Source: CAVVAL01 sp963742725 (GTDB lineage: Bacteria > Actinomycetota > Actinomycetes > Mycobacteriales > Cryptosporangiaceae). From it: a stretch of DNA of 64,000 nucleotides. The notes below the pieces were generated by a model, which was not told where the DNA came from, ran no database searches, and saw nothing but the letters and a program-made list of their open reading frames with translations. Both the position numbers and the translations under genes were made by a program. Shown here piece by piece: positions 8,752 through 17,088 of this stretch; within the stretch, counting starts at the first letter, position 1, and each line of letters starts with the position of its first letter. The stretch is taken from NCBI GenBank assembly GCA_963742725.1, contig CAVUMX010000004.1, positions 930,001 through 994,000 on the forward strand, given 5' to 3'.

Positions 8752-9012
8752 CCAGAAATCGCCCTCCGTGCATGCCCGGTCAGCTCACGGTAACTGCCAG
8801 ATTCGGTGCCTGCTGCCCCGTCGCGATCGGGCTTCACAACCTTCACACCCGTGTCGGAGGACCTCACGACCTTCACACCGCACGGCCAGTTCCCCCGCCG
8901 TACCCCCGTCGTTCACCCAGTGACCGACTTCCCGGCGGCGGCGGCGCGCTCCCCCCGGTGCATCCCCTCGCCGCCGCCGGGAGCTATCCAGACCGTCCAG
9001 GGAGGATGTGTC
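8752..9012. promoter_or_regulatory. Divergent intergenic region with 30-bp-spaced direct repeats
   Basis: A motif with core ACCTTCACACC occurs at 8839-8849 and again at 8869-8879, exactly 30 bp apart (about three helical turns). The longer form CAC(A/G)ACCTTCACACC is at 8835-8849 and 8865-8879. This arrangement suits a dimeric or stacked regulator serving the divergent regulator and small-protein genes. No clear sigma-factor hexamers were identified. Confidence 0.45.
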
Positions 9013-9258
9013 GTGACCGTTGTGGAACCCGCTCATCGCGCTGTCGGAGTGGCCCCGTGCCAGCCGTCGCCGTCCGATGCCGCCGGCGATGTCCTCACGT
9101 GGCGGCTCGCCCGCCGCGTGATGATCGACCACGAGTACGACGTGGTCGCGTCCGACGGGACCTGCCGGACCTGTGGCCAGCCCTGGCCCTGCGATGCCTG
9201 GCGCTGCGCCGAGGACATCGCCACCTTGTTCAAACCGTGGGATTACCCAGCGAGCTGA
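9013..9258 (+). CDS. Small Cys-rich protein, putative metal-binding
   Basis: The predicted 81-residue protein starts at GTG 9013 with GGAGG at 9001-9005. It carries a compact cysteine cluster, CRTCGQPWPC followed by WRC, which could bind zinc. Similar short proteins are common next to HTH regulators in actinomycetes, and this one is divergent from the NsdA-like regulator. Its last 29 bp overlap the 3' end of otsA on the other strand. The function is unknown. Confidence 0.6.
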   Translation: MTVVEPAHRAVGVAPCQPSPSDAAGDVLTWRLARRVMIDHEYDVVASDGTCRTCGQPWPCDAWRCAEDIATLFKPWDYPAS

Positions 9259-10627
9259 GGAACGACCGCGCCCAGTGCACGACGTCGTGCTCCTGGACGT
9301 GCCGGCGCATCTTGCGCATCCGCCGCCGGCCCTCGCCCGGATCGACGTGCAGCGCGCGGAGCAGGTTCTCCTTGAGGCCGTCGATGTCGTGCGGGTTGAC
9401 CAGGTACGCCTGGCGCAGCTCGGCGGCGGCACCGGTGAACTCGCTCAGCACGAGCGCGCCGCCGAGATCCGGGCGGGAGGCGACGTACTCCTTCGCGACC
9501 AGGTTCATGCCGTCGCGCAGCGGCGTGACGAGCATGACGTCGGCGGCGTTGTACAGCGCGACCAGTTCCTCGCGCCGGTACGACTGGTGCAGGTAGTGGA
9601 CGGCCGGGAGGCCGACCTTGCCGAAGTCGCCGTTGATCCGGCCGACCTCGCGCTCGATCTCGTCCCGTAGCGTCTGGTAGTGCTCGACGCGTTCGCGGCT
9701 CGGCGTGGCGACCTGCACCAACACGGTCTCCGGCACGCTGAGGGCGCCGTCCGACAGCAGCTCGTGGAACGCCTTGAGCCGGCTGCCGATGCCCTTGGTG
9801 TAGTCGAGCCGGTCGACGCCCAGGATGATGTGGCGCGGGTTGCCCAGCTCCGCCCGGATCTCCTTCGCGCGCTGCTGTGTCACCTCGGACTGGGCCAGCT
9901 CGTCCAGGATCGCCACGTCGATCGAGATCGGGAACGACCGCGCCTGCACGAGGCGCCCGGCGACGTCGACCTGCGGGCCCTGCGGACGGCGCCCGCACAG
10001 CGTCCGGGACAGCCGGAGGAAGTTCGACGCGCCGCCCGGGAGCTGGAAGCCGATCAGGTCGGCGCCGAGCAGCCCCTCGATGATCTGGGTGCGCCACGGC
10101 AGCTGCATGAACAGCTCCTGCGGCGGGAACGGGATGTGCAGGAAGAAGCCGATGCGCAGGTCGGGGCGCTTGTCCCGGAGCATCGCCGGCACCAGCTGGA
10201 GCTGGTAGTCCTGGATCCAGACGATGGCGCCCTCGTCGGCGACGCGCGCGGCCTCGTCGGCGAACCGCCGGTTCACCTCGACGTAGCTGTCCCACCAGTG
10301 CCGGTGGAACTGCGGCGCGGCTACCGCGTCGTGGTACAGCGGCCAGAGCGTGCCGTTGGAGAAGCCCTCGTAGTAGTCGGAGACCTCGCGCTGGGACAGC
10401 GGGATCGGGACCATGCGGATCCCGTCGAGGGTGAACGGCTCCGGTGCCAACCCGCCGACGGCGCCGGACCAGCCCAACCAGATGCCGTCGTGGCTGCGCA
10501 TGATCGGTTCGAGCGCGGTGACGAGACCGCCGGGGCTGCGCTGCCAGTGAGTCTCACCGCTGCTGTCTCGTATCTGGTCGACCGGGAGCCGGTTGGCGAC
10601 GACGACGAACGAGCTACGGGCGGACAC
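9230..10627 (-). CDS. otsA: Trehalose-6-phosphate synthase OtsA
   Basis: This 465-residue GT20 glycosyltransferase makes trehalose 6-phosphate from UDP/ADP-glucose and glucose 6-phosphate. Family features are the N-terminal VVVANRLPV, then SPGGLVTAL, WIQDYQLQLVP, GFFLHIPFPP, GVDRLDYTKGI and TPLRDGMNLVAKEY. Length is normal. Convergent with the small Cys-rich gene, it lies 97 bp downstream of the sugar ABC permease gene, with an 11-bp inverted repeat between them. It is therefore either the last gene of that operon or separately transcribed. No otsB phosphatase is visible in this window. Confidence 0.93.
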   Translation of the reverse strand: MSARSSFVVVANRLPVDQIRDSSGETHWQRSPGGLVTALEPIMRSHDGIWLGWSGAVGGLAPEPFTLDGIRMVPIPLSQREVSDYYEGFSNGTLWPLYHDAVAAPQFHRHWWDSYVEVNRRFADEAARVADEGAIVWIQDYQLQLVPAMLRDKRPDLRIGFFLHIPFPPQELFMQLPWRTQIIEGLLGADLIGFQLPGGASNFLRLSRTLCGRRPQGPQVDVAGRLVQARSFPISIDVAILDELAQSEVTQQRAKEIRAELGNPRHIILGVDRLDYTKGIGSRLKAFHELLSDGALSVPETVLVQVATPSRERVEHYQTLRDEIEREVGRINGDFGKVGLPAVHYLHQSYRREELVALYNAADVMLVTPLRDGMNLVAKEYVASRPDLGGALVLSEFTGAAAELRQAYLVNPHDIDGLKENLLRALHVDPGEGRRRMRKMRRHVQEHDVVHWARSFLSSLGNPTV

Positions 10628-10636
10628 GCCTCAGGG

Positions 10637-10685
10637 CTCCCTCCGGAGGGACTACTTGCGTTTTCTTTACCCTATCCGGAGGGAG
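10637..10685. promoter_or_regulatory. Inverted repeat between sugar permease and otsA
   Basis: CTCCCTCCGGA at 10637-10647 is repeated in inverse orientation at 10675-10685, separated by 27 bp that include an AT-rich patch (GCGTTTTCTTTACC). It could be a terminator-like structure behind the ABC operon or an operator/promoter element for otsA. The sequence alone does not decide. Confidence 0.4.
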
Positions 10686-10724
10686 ACCTGCTGAACCGAG
10701 ACAGTCCCGGCATTGCCGGGTGGG

Positions 10725-11624
10725 CTACTTCACGCCTCCCGCCGTCAGGCCGGCGACGATCCGCCGCTGGAACATGAGAACCATGATCACCAACGGGATG
10801 GTCACGATCACGCCGGCGGCCATGATCGTCCCGAACGGTGTGTCCCGGCCGAACTGCCCGGTGAACTGTGACGTGATGACCGGCGCGGTCTTCAGCGAGG
10901 CGTCGTTGATGACCGCGAGGGCGATCATGAACTCGTTCCACGCCGCGATGAACACGACGATCGCCGTGGTGAACACGCCGGGCGCGGCGAGCGGAAGGAT
11001 CACCTTCCGGAACGCCTGCGCCGGTGTGCACCCGTCGATCTGGGCCGCTTCCTCCAGCTCGTACGGCATCTGCTGGAAGAACGTGGTGAGGATCCAGACC
11101 GCCAGCGGCAGCGCGAACGACATGCTCGGCACGATCATCGCCTGGTACGAGTCGATCCACTTGATGTCCGTGAAGAGCTGCAGCAGCGGCACCAGCAGCG
11201 TGACCACGGGGAACATCGACGTCGTGATGATGATCCCGAGCGCGAGGTTCTTGAACCTGAACTCCAGCCGGGCCAGCGCGTACGCGGTCAACGTGCCGAC
11301 GATCAGCACCAGGATCGTGGTGATACCGGCGACGATCAGGCTGTTGAGCAGCGCCTTGGCGAACCCGTTGCCCGGGGCGAACGCGTCCTCGTAGTTCTGG
11401 GTGGAGGCAGGTGCCGGGATCACCTCGTTGCTGAACGTGTCGTTCGGCCGCCGCAGGCTGGACACGATCATCCAGTAGAACGGCGCCAGGCAGTAGACGA
11501 CGATCACCGCGACGCCGACATAGGTGAAGAACCGGCCGATCGGCGTCCCGGACGTGACGGACCTGCCTTTCCTGGCCGGCCCGGGCTTGGTTGCCTCGCT
11601 CGTGGGAGCGCTCGTGGTCGTCAT
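10725..11624 (-). CDS. Sugar ABC transporter permease (MalG/SugB type)
   Basis: This 299-residue inner permease of a carbohydrate importer has about six predicted membrane segments (e.g. YVGVAVIVVYCLAPFYWMIV, LLNSLIVAGITTILVLIVGT). The cytoplasmic EAA loop EEAAQIDGCTPAQAFRKVILP couples it to an ATPase. ATG 11624 lies one base after the stop codon of the partner permease. No ATP-binding subunit is encoded here, so a shared MsiK/SugC-type ATPase elsewhere is likely. Neighbouring otsA and a GH13 glucosidase suggest an alpha-glucoside or trehalose substrate; this is inference. Confidence 0.88.
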   Translation of the reverse strand: MTTTSAPTSEATKPGPARKGRSVTSGTPIGRFFTYVGVAVIVVYCLAPFYWMIVSSLRRPNDTFSNEVIPAPASTQNYEDAFAPGNGFAKALLNSLIVAGITTILVLIVGTLTAYALARLEFRFKNLALGIIITTSMFPVVTLLVPLLQLFTDIKWIDSYQAMIVPSMSFALPLAVWILTTFFQQMPYELEEAAQIDGCTPAQAFRKVILPLAAPGVFTTAIVVFIAAWNEFMIALAVINDASLKTAPVITSQFTGQFGRDTPFGTIMAAGVIVTIPLVIMVLMFQRRIVAGLTAGGVK

Positions 11625-11625
11625 C

Positions 11626-12591
11626 TCACTTCCTCCCCGCCCGCGAACCGATCACGTCGGCACCGAGTACCTTGACGAAGACGTACGCGACCACGGCGGT
11701 GTAGAAGAACAGCGCGAGGGCGTACGCCGACGCGAGTCCGTAGTTGGTGAACTTGATCGCCTGCTCGAACGAGAGCATCGAGACCGTTTCGACCGACTGT
11801 TTTCCCGGCCCGATGAGTGTGTACGGAAGGTCGAACATTCGCAGGACGTCGAGCACCCGGAACAGCACCGCGACCACCAGTGCCGGCTTGACCAGCGGGA
11901 GCGTGATCTGCCAGAAGGTCCGCCACGCGCTCGCCCCGTCGACCTTGGCGGCCTCGTACACCTCGGCGGGGATCACCTGGAGGCCGGCGAGCACCAGCAA
12001 TCCGATGAACGGCGCCGTCTTCCACACGTCGGCGATGATCACCGCGACCTTGGCCTGCCAGGCGTCGGTCGTCCACAGGATCGGATCGCCCGGCACGAAG
12101 AACGCGTTGACCACGCCGCCGGCTTCGAACGCGTAGTTCCACAGCAGACCCGAGATCGCGGTCGGGATCGCCCACGGGACGAGGATGCTCGCCCGGATGA
12201 GGCTGCGGCCACGGAAGGCCTTGTGCATGACCAGCGCCATCGCGACGCCGATCACGGTCTCCAGGAGGACCGTCGCGACCGTGAAGAACGTGGTGTTGAA
12301 GAGCGCGGTGAGGAATCGCGAGCCTTCGCCGCCGGTGAACATGGCGGCGAAATTGTCGAGCCCGACGAACGGTTCCGTCTCCTGCACGAAACCGGTCTCG
12401 GGGTCGACACCCTTCCGGCCGTAGAACGCGAGCCGGATCCCGGACAGGATCGGGTAGCCCACGACGAGTCCGAGCACGAGGAAAGTGGGGGACAGCAGCA
12501 TGGCGGCGAGCCGACCGACACCTTCGGTACGGCTGGGCAGGCGTTGTTTGCGCTTGCGCGCCGGCGGAGCCGGCGCGGTGACGGCGTTCAT
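11626..12591 (-). CDS. Sugar ABC transporter permease (MalF/SugA type)
   Basis: This 321-residue partner permease has a basic cytoplasmic N-terminus (PPARKRKQRLPSR), then hydrophobic segments such as LAAMLLSPTFLVLGLVVGYP, and an EAA loop, YEAAKVDGASAWRTFWQITLP. The start is ATG 12591 with GGAGG a few bases upstream. The upstream in-frame extension to 12708 is low-complexity and unsupported. It is co-transcribed with the binding protein (64 bp upstream) and the second permease (1 bp downstream). Confidence 0.88.
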   Translation of the reverse strand: MNAVTAPAPPARKRKQRLPSRTEGVGRLAAMLLSPTFLVLGLVVGYPILSGIRLAFYGRKGVDPETGFVQETEPFVGLDNFAAMFTGGEGSRFLTALFNTTFFTVATVLLETVIGVAMALVMHKAFRGRSLIRASILVPWAIPTAISGLLWNYAFEAGGVVNAFFVPGDPILWTTDAWQAKVAVIIADVWKTAPFIGLLVLAGLQVIPAEVYEAAKVDGASAWRTFWQITLPLVKPALVVAVLFRVLDVLRMFDLPYTLIGPGKQSVETVSMLSFEQAIKFTNYGLASAYALALFFYTAVVAYVFVKVLGADVIGSRAGRK

Positions 12592-12655
12592 GATGCACCT
12601 CCGGACCGAACGGCCCGGTCCGGGGCCACACGGCGTGGCCCCGGACCGGCGGGAG

Positions 12656-13942
12656 TCACTTCTTGGTGAGACCGTCCAGATCGGACTGAAGTTTCGCCAG
12701 TGCGTCATCGGTACTCGTCGTACCGCTGATCGCCCCGTAGGCGGCCTCCTGCATCGCCGTGGAGACCTCCTGGTACCGGACCGCCGCCGGGCGCTTCTTC
12801 GCCTTCTCGATCGACGCCTTCAGGGTCGGCAGGTACGGGAACTTCGCGATCAACGCGGTGTCGTCGTACAGGGACGCGACCGTCGGTGCCTGCGAGGTCG
12901 CCTCCAGGTCGAGCCGCTGCTGCTCCTCACTCGTGATGAACTTGATGAAGTCCAGGGCACTCTTCTTGTTCTTGGTGAAGCTGCTGACGGCCAGGTTGTG
13001 GCCGCCGAGCGTCGAGACGCCCGGCCCGTCGGCGCCGGGCAGCGGTGCCACCGCGAACTTGCCGGCCACCTTCGAGGAACCGTCGCTGGCGTTCGCGAGC
13101 GCGTACTGGTATGGCCACTGCCGGTGGAAGATCAGCTCACCGGCCTGGAAGGCGCGGCGCCCTTCCTCTTCCTGGTAGGTGAGTGCCTTCTTGGCGATGA
13201 GCCCGGACTTGAAGCCGTCGACCAGGAAGTTCAGGCCCTTCTTCGCATCGTCGGTGTTGACGTCGGCGTTGCCGTCGTCGTTGACCACCTCGCCACCGGC
13301 CGAGTTCACGGCCTCGGAGAAGTTCACGGTCAGGCCCTCGTACTTGTCGAACTGGCCGGCGTAGCAGGAGGCGCCCCTGGCCGCCGGCAGCTTCAACACC
13401 TGGTCGCAGACGGTCTTCATCTCCGCCCACGTCGTCGGCGGCTTGGCGCCGGCCTGGTCCAGCAAATCCTTGCGGTAGTAGAGCAGCCCGCCGTCGGAGT
13501 TCAGCGGGATCGCGTAGAGCTTGTCGAAGTACTTCGCGGTCTCCACCGTGGCCGGAAGCAGTGTGTCGAGGTCGAAGTCGTCCTCCGGCAGCTCTTCGAC
13601 CCAGCGGTTGGCTGCGAACTCCGCCGTCCACACCACGTCGAGGTTGAGCACGCTGAACTCGCCGGACTTCGTCTGGGCGTTCTGCACCATGCGCTGGCGC
13701 TGCTCGTCCGCCGCCGTCGGCAGCTCGACCAGCGTCGCCGTCTCGTTGGGATGTGCCGCGTTCCAGGCGGCTACCTGCTTCTGCCTGTTCCGCGACGTGT
13801 CCTTGCCCGTCGCGAACGTGATTGGACCGACGCCCTCGAGTTCACCTGAGCTCGTGGAATCGCCGTCGTCCCCGCCGCACGCGGCCAGTCCGAGGACCAA
13901 TACCACCGCTCCTGCCGCGGCCATGACGCGCCGTTGCCGCAT
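12656..13942 (-). CDS. Sugar-binding lipoprotein of ABC importer (family 1 SBP)
   Basis: This 428-residue extracellular solute-binding protein begins with a lipoprotein signal peptide (MRQRRVMAAAGAVVLVLGLA) ending in the lipobox LAAC. The body matches family 1 carbohydrate-binding proteins (LLYYRKDLLDQAGAKPPTTWAEM; FHRQWPYQYAL; LGGHNLAVSSFTKNKKSALDFIKFI). ATG 13942 is chosen because a purine-rich GGAGGGAG precedes it and the signal peptide starts there. It is first in the importer operon. Its architecture resembles mycobacterial LpqY (trehalose) and alpha-glucoside binding proteins. Confidence 0.9.
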   Translation of the reverse strand: MRQRRVMAAAGAVVLVLGLAACGGDDGDSTSSGELEGVGPITFATGKDTSRNRQKQVAAWNAAHPNETATLVELPTAADEQRQRMVQNAQTKSGEFSVLNLDVVWTAEFAANRWVEELPEDDFDLDTLLPATVETAKYFDKLYAIPLNSDGGLLYYRKDLLDQAGAKPPTTWAEMKTVCDQVLKLPAARGASCYAGQFDKYEGLTVNFSEAVNSAGGEVVNDDGNADVNTDDAKKGLNFLVDGFKSGLIAKKALTYQEEEGRRAFQAGELIFHRQWPYQYALANASDGSSKVAGKFAVAPLPGADGPGVSTLGGHNLAVSSFTKNKKSALDFIKFITSEEQQRLDLEATSQAPTVASLYDDTALIAKFPYLPTLKASIEKAKKRPAAVRYQEVSTAMQEAAYGAISGTTSTDDALAKLQSDLDGLTKK

Positions 13943-14233
13943 CGCCACTCCCTCCCTCACTGGGTCACCCCGTGGCTGAATCATTCAAGATGACGTACGC
14001 CACATCTCCCTCTCCCTGGCGCGTCACCCCGATCATTCGACTTCGTGCGCGTGGCGGAAGTCCGACAAGCGCTCTGTTACGTTTCCGTTACTGAGGCGGG
14101 CGCATCCTGTCATTACATCAGTGACATTCCGTATGCGCACCCTTACGCGAGTGGCCTGTGGACGGATTTCACGGCTGGCTGGCGGACCTGGGAGGATGGC
14201 GAGCGGTAACCGACTCGCGAAGGACCTCTCACT
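13943..14233. promoter_or_regulatory. Divergent promoter region between sugar importer operon and ettA
   Basis: This 290-bp gene-free interval should carry promoters for both the importer operon (minus) and ettA (plus). An AT-richer stretch at about 14060-14130 includes GTTACGTTTCCGTTAC (14077-14092), a short direct repeat of GTTAC. I found no convincing LacI-type palindrome. Confidence 0.4.
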
Positions 14234-15904
14234 GTGGCCCAGTACATCTACACCCTGCGCAAGGTGCGTAAGGCGCACGGCGACAAGGTGATCTTGGACG
14301 ACGTCACCCTCAGCTTCCTGCCGGGGGCGAAGATCGGTGTCGTCGGCCCTAACGGCGCCGGCAAGTCCACCGTCCTCAAGATCATGGCCGGCGTCGAGCA
14401 GCCGTCCAACGGCGATGCCATGCTCGCGCCCGAGTACAGCGTGGGCATGCTGGCCCAGGAACCGCCGCTCAACGAGGAGCTCGACGTGCGCGGCAACGTC
14501 GAGGAGGGCGTCGCCGAACTGCGCGCCGCGCTCCAGCGTTTCGAAGAGGTCAGCGCCGCCATGGGCGAACCCGACGCCGACTTCGACACGCTCCTCGCCG
14601 AGCAGGGCGAGCTGATGGAGCTGATCGAGGCGCACAACGGCTGGGAACTCGACAGCCAGATCGAGCAGGCGATGGACGCCCTGCGCTGCCCGCCCGGCGA
14701 CGCCGACGTGAAGATCCTCTCCGGTGGCGAGCGCCGCCGGGTCGCGCTGTGCAAGCTGCTGCTCCAGCAGCCCGATCTGCTGCTGCTGGACGAGCCGACC
14801 AACCACCTCGACGCCGAGAGCGTGCTCTGGCTGGAGCAGCACCTCGCGAAGTACCCGGGCTGCGTCGTCGCCGTCACACACGACCGGTACTTCATGGACA
14901 ACGTCGCCGAGTGGATCCTCGAACTCGACCGCGGCCGCGCCTACCCGTACGAGGGCAACTACTCCGTCTACCTGGAGAAGAAGGCCGAGCGGCTCAAGGT
15001 CGAGGGCCAGAAGGACGTCAAGCGCCAGAAGCGGCTCAAGGACGAGCTGGAATGGGTCCGCTCCAACGCCAAGGGGCGCCAGGCCAAGAGCAAGGCGCGC
15101 CTGCAGCGGTACGAGGAGATGGCGGCCGAGGCCGACAAGTACAAGAAGCTCGACTTCGAGGAGATCCAGATCCCGCCGGGCCCGCGCCTGGGCAACGTCG
15201 TGATCGAGGCCGACCACCTGAGCAAGGGCTTCGGCGACCGGCTCCTCATCGACGACCTGTCGTTCACCATGCCGCGCGGTGGCATCGTCGGCATCATCGG
15301 CCCGAACGGCGCCGGCAAGACCACGCTGTTCAAGACGATCGTCGGCCTGGAGGAGCCCAACTCGGGCAACGTGCGGGTCGGCGAGACGGTCAAGCTGTCC
15401 TATGTCGATCAGTCCCGCGCGGGTCTCGACCCGAAGAAGACCGTCTGGGAGACGGTGTCGGACGGTCTCGACCACATCCAGGTCGGCCACGTCGAGATGC
15501 CGTCCCGGGCCTATGTCGGCGCGTTCGGCTTCAAGGGCCCCGACCAGCAGAAGCCCACCGGCGTCCTGTCCGGCGGCGAGCGGAACCGGCTCAACCTGGC
15601 GCTGACGCTCAAGATCGGCGGCAACGTGCTGCTGCTCGACGAGCCGACCAACGACCTGGACGTCGAAACCCTGTCGTCGCTGGAGAACGCGCTGCTGGAG
15701 TTCCCGGGCTGCGCCGTGGTCATCTCCCACGACCGGTGGTTCCTCGACCGCGTCGCCACGCACATCCTCGCCTACGAGGGCGACTCCCAGTGGTACTGGT
15801 TCGAGGGCAACTTCGAGTCGTACGAGAAGAACAAGATCGACCGGCTCGGTGCGGACGCCGCCCGCCCGCACCGTGCGACGTACCGCAAGCTCACCAGGGA
15901 CTGA
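14234..15904 (+). CDS. ettA: Energy-dependent translational throttle protein EttA (ABC-F)
   Basis: This 556-residue soluble ABC-F ATPase binds the ribosomal E site. It has tandem nucleotide-binding domains with Walker A motifs GPNGAGKST (about residue 40) and GPNGAGKTT (about 356). The ABC signatures are LSGGERRRVALCKLLL and LSGGERNRLNLALTL, with Walker B segments LLLLDEPTNHLDAE and LLLDEPTNDLDVE. The charged interdomain linker (residues about 250-305) is rich in Lys/Arg. GTG 14234 follows GAAGGA. Its place ahead of a thioesterase and a conserved hypothetical gene matches the mycobacterial order as I recall it (Rv2477c to Rv2474c). Confidence 0.93.
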   Translation: MAQYIYTLRKVRKAHGDKVILDDVTLSFLPGAKIGVVGPNGAGKSTVLKIMAGVEQPSNGDAMLAPEYSVGMLAQEPPLNEELDVRGNVEEGVAELRAALQRFEEVSAAMGEPDADFDTLLAEQGELMELIEAHNGWELDSQIEQAMDALRCPPGDADVKILSGGERRRVALCKLLLQQPDLLLLDEPTNHLDAESVLWLEQHLAKYPGCVVAVTHDRYFMDNVAEWILELDRGRAYPYEGNYSVYLEKKAERLKVEGQKDVKRQKRLKDELEWVRSNAKGRQAKSKARLQRYEEMAAEADKYKKLDFEEIQIPPGPRLGNVVIEADHLSKGFGDRLLIDDLSFTMPRGGIVGIIGPNGAGKTTLFKTIVGLEEPNSGNVRVGETVKLSYVDQSRAGLDPKKTVWETVSDGLDHIQVGHVEMPSRAYVGAFGFKGPDQQKPTGVLSGGERNRLNLALTLKIGGNVLLLDEPTNDLDVETLSSLENALLEFPGCAVVISHDRWFLDRVATHILAYEGDSQWYWFEGNFESYEKNKIDRLGADAARPHRATYRKLTRD

Positions 15905-15949
15905 AGCGTGCGCGCCAACCCGGCAGATCCCGATTGGTGGGTGCGCTAA

Positions 15950-16366
15950 TTGCCTCGGTACACGGCGCACTGCCAGATCCGCTGGTCGGATATGGACGCG
16001 TTCGGGCACGTCAACAACGCGCGCTACCTCACGCTGTTCGAGGAGGCGCGAACCGAACTCGTCGCCCGGGCGGCCCTCGACTCGGGGCTGTCCGGGCTGA
16101 TGACCGGCGTGGTCGTCGTCCGGCACGAGATCGACTACCTGCGGCCGATCGACTACCAGCCCGACCCGGTGCGGATCGACACGTGGATCGAGGAGGTCCG
16201 CAACGTCAGCTTCCGCGTCGGGTACGAGATGTTCGACCACGACGGCGGCGAGATCGTCGCGCGGGCCCGCACGCTGCTGGCCCCGTACGATCTCGACGTC
16301 GGACGGCCGCGCAGGCTCACCGACGTCGAGAAGGGATTCCTCGCGGCCTGGCTGGATTCCGCATGA
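15950..16366 (+). CDS. 4-hydroxybenzoyl-CoA-type thioesterase (hotdog fold)
   Basis: This 138-residue acyl-CoA thioesterase of the 4HBT/YbgC family carries the diagnostic IRWSDMDAFGHVNNARYLTLFEEAR, in which the Asp after Ser-Asp-Met is the catalytic acid. An in-frame stop directly precedes TTG 15950, so the start is this TTG or a later codon; homologous proteins begin about here (M-x-R-Y). Its stop overlaps the next start by ATGA, so the two genes are coupled. Confidence 0.85.
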   Translation: MPRYTAHCQIRWSDMDAFGHVNNARYLTLFEEARTELVARAALDSGLSGLMTGVVVVRHEIDYLRPIDYQPDPVRIDTWIEEVRNVSFRVGYEMFDHDGGEIVARARTLLAPYDLDVGRPRRLTDVEKGFLAAWLDSA

Positions 16367-17064
16367 CGCCGCTCGAGCTGGTGTTCGCGTCGGCCTCCGA
16401 CCGGGCTGATGCCGGGGCGTTCCTGGCGCGGGCGGTCCGGCTCGACCCGGCGGCGCTGGTCCGCATCCGGTGCGACGCCGGCCGGATCGCGCTCTGGACG
16501 TGGCTCCCGCTGGACGTGCTGGCCACCCGCGTGGTCCGCGGCGACGGCCCTCCGGACGCGACGGTGTCCGCCGCCGCGCTCCTGACCGCCCTGACCGAGG
16601 CAGCCGCTGAGACCGAGGCGGCCGCTGGCGCCGGGCTGGCCGGGGTGGCCGTGCCGGAGCGGCGGGATGCGGAGTGGCGCGGAGCGCTGCCGTCTGAATC
16701 TGCGGTCGACGAGCTGGACGCAGTCCCCGCCGATGTGATCCAGCAGCTGCTCGTCGCGGGGGAGCGGACGTTCCGCGAGGCGAGCGCCGGCGCCGATCCG
16801 CGCGCGGTCGGTGACGCACTCCTCGATCACGACGTGCTCACGGTCTCGGCCGGCGACCAGACCGCCACCGTGCCGTTGCGCCTGCTGCTCGCGCTGGCTC
16901 GGATGGGCTTCCTGGGCGAGGACCCGCTGCGGGTCGGACTGTCAGGCGGCTGGGTGCGCGCCGCAGCCAGCTACGGCGCCGCCTACCGCCGGCGCAGCAA
17001 GCTCACTCTGTTGACCCCAGCAGCCCCAGCTCCCGGCGTACCAGGCCCCGCGCCGCGCCACTGA
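16363..17064 (+). CDS. Conserved actinobacterial hypothetical protein (Rv2474c-like position)
   Basis: This 233-residue protein begins MTPLELVFASASDRADAGAFLARAVRLDPAALVRI and has no recognised catalytic motif. It is Ala/Leu-rich with predicted helices and a short Pro-rich C-terminus (APAPGVPGPAPRH). ATG 16363 overlaps the thioesterase stop (ATGA), and the pair follows ettA as in mycobacteria. The same frame extends far upstream inside ettA only as a shadow; the ATGA coupling decides the start. The 3' end is 24 bp from the convergent GH13 gene. Confidence 0.75.
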   Translation: MTPLELVFASASDRADAGAFLARAVRLDPAALVRIRCDAGRIALWTWLPLDVLATRVVRGDGPPDATVSAAALLTALTEAAAETEAAAGAGLAGVAVPERRDAEWRGALPSESAVDELDAVPADVIQQLLVAGERTFREASAGADPRAVGDALLDHDVLTVSAGDQTATVPLRLLLALARMGFLGEDPLRVGLSGGWVRAAASYGAAYRRRSKLTLLTPAAPAPGVPGPAPRH

Positions 17065-17088
17065 GCCCGCGGCTTCCGGCGCGTCTCG

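Noticed and set aside
1..9000. Cobalamin riboswitch for the cob genes
   Set aside because: No B12-box-like sequence was seen in the visible spacers; any riboswitch would lie upstream of the truncated cobN.
14033..16819. 928-residue minus-strand open frame opposite ettA and other genes
   Set aside because: It is antisense to well-supported genes (ettA, thioesterase) and has Arg/Gly/Pro/Val-rich low-complexity composition typical of shadow frames in high-GC DNA.
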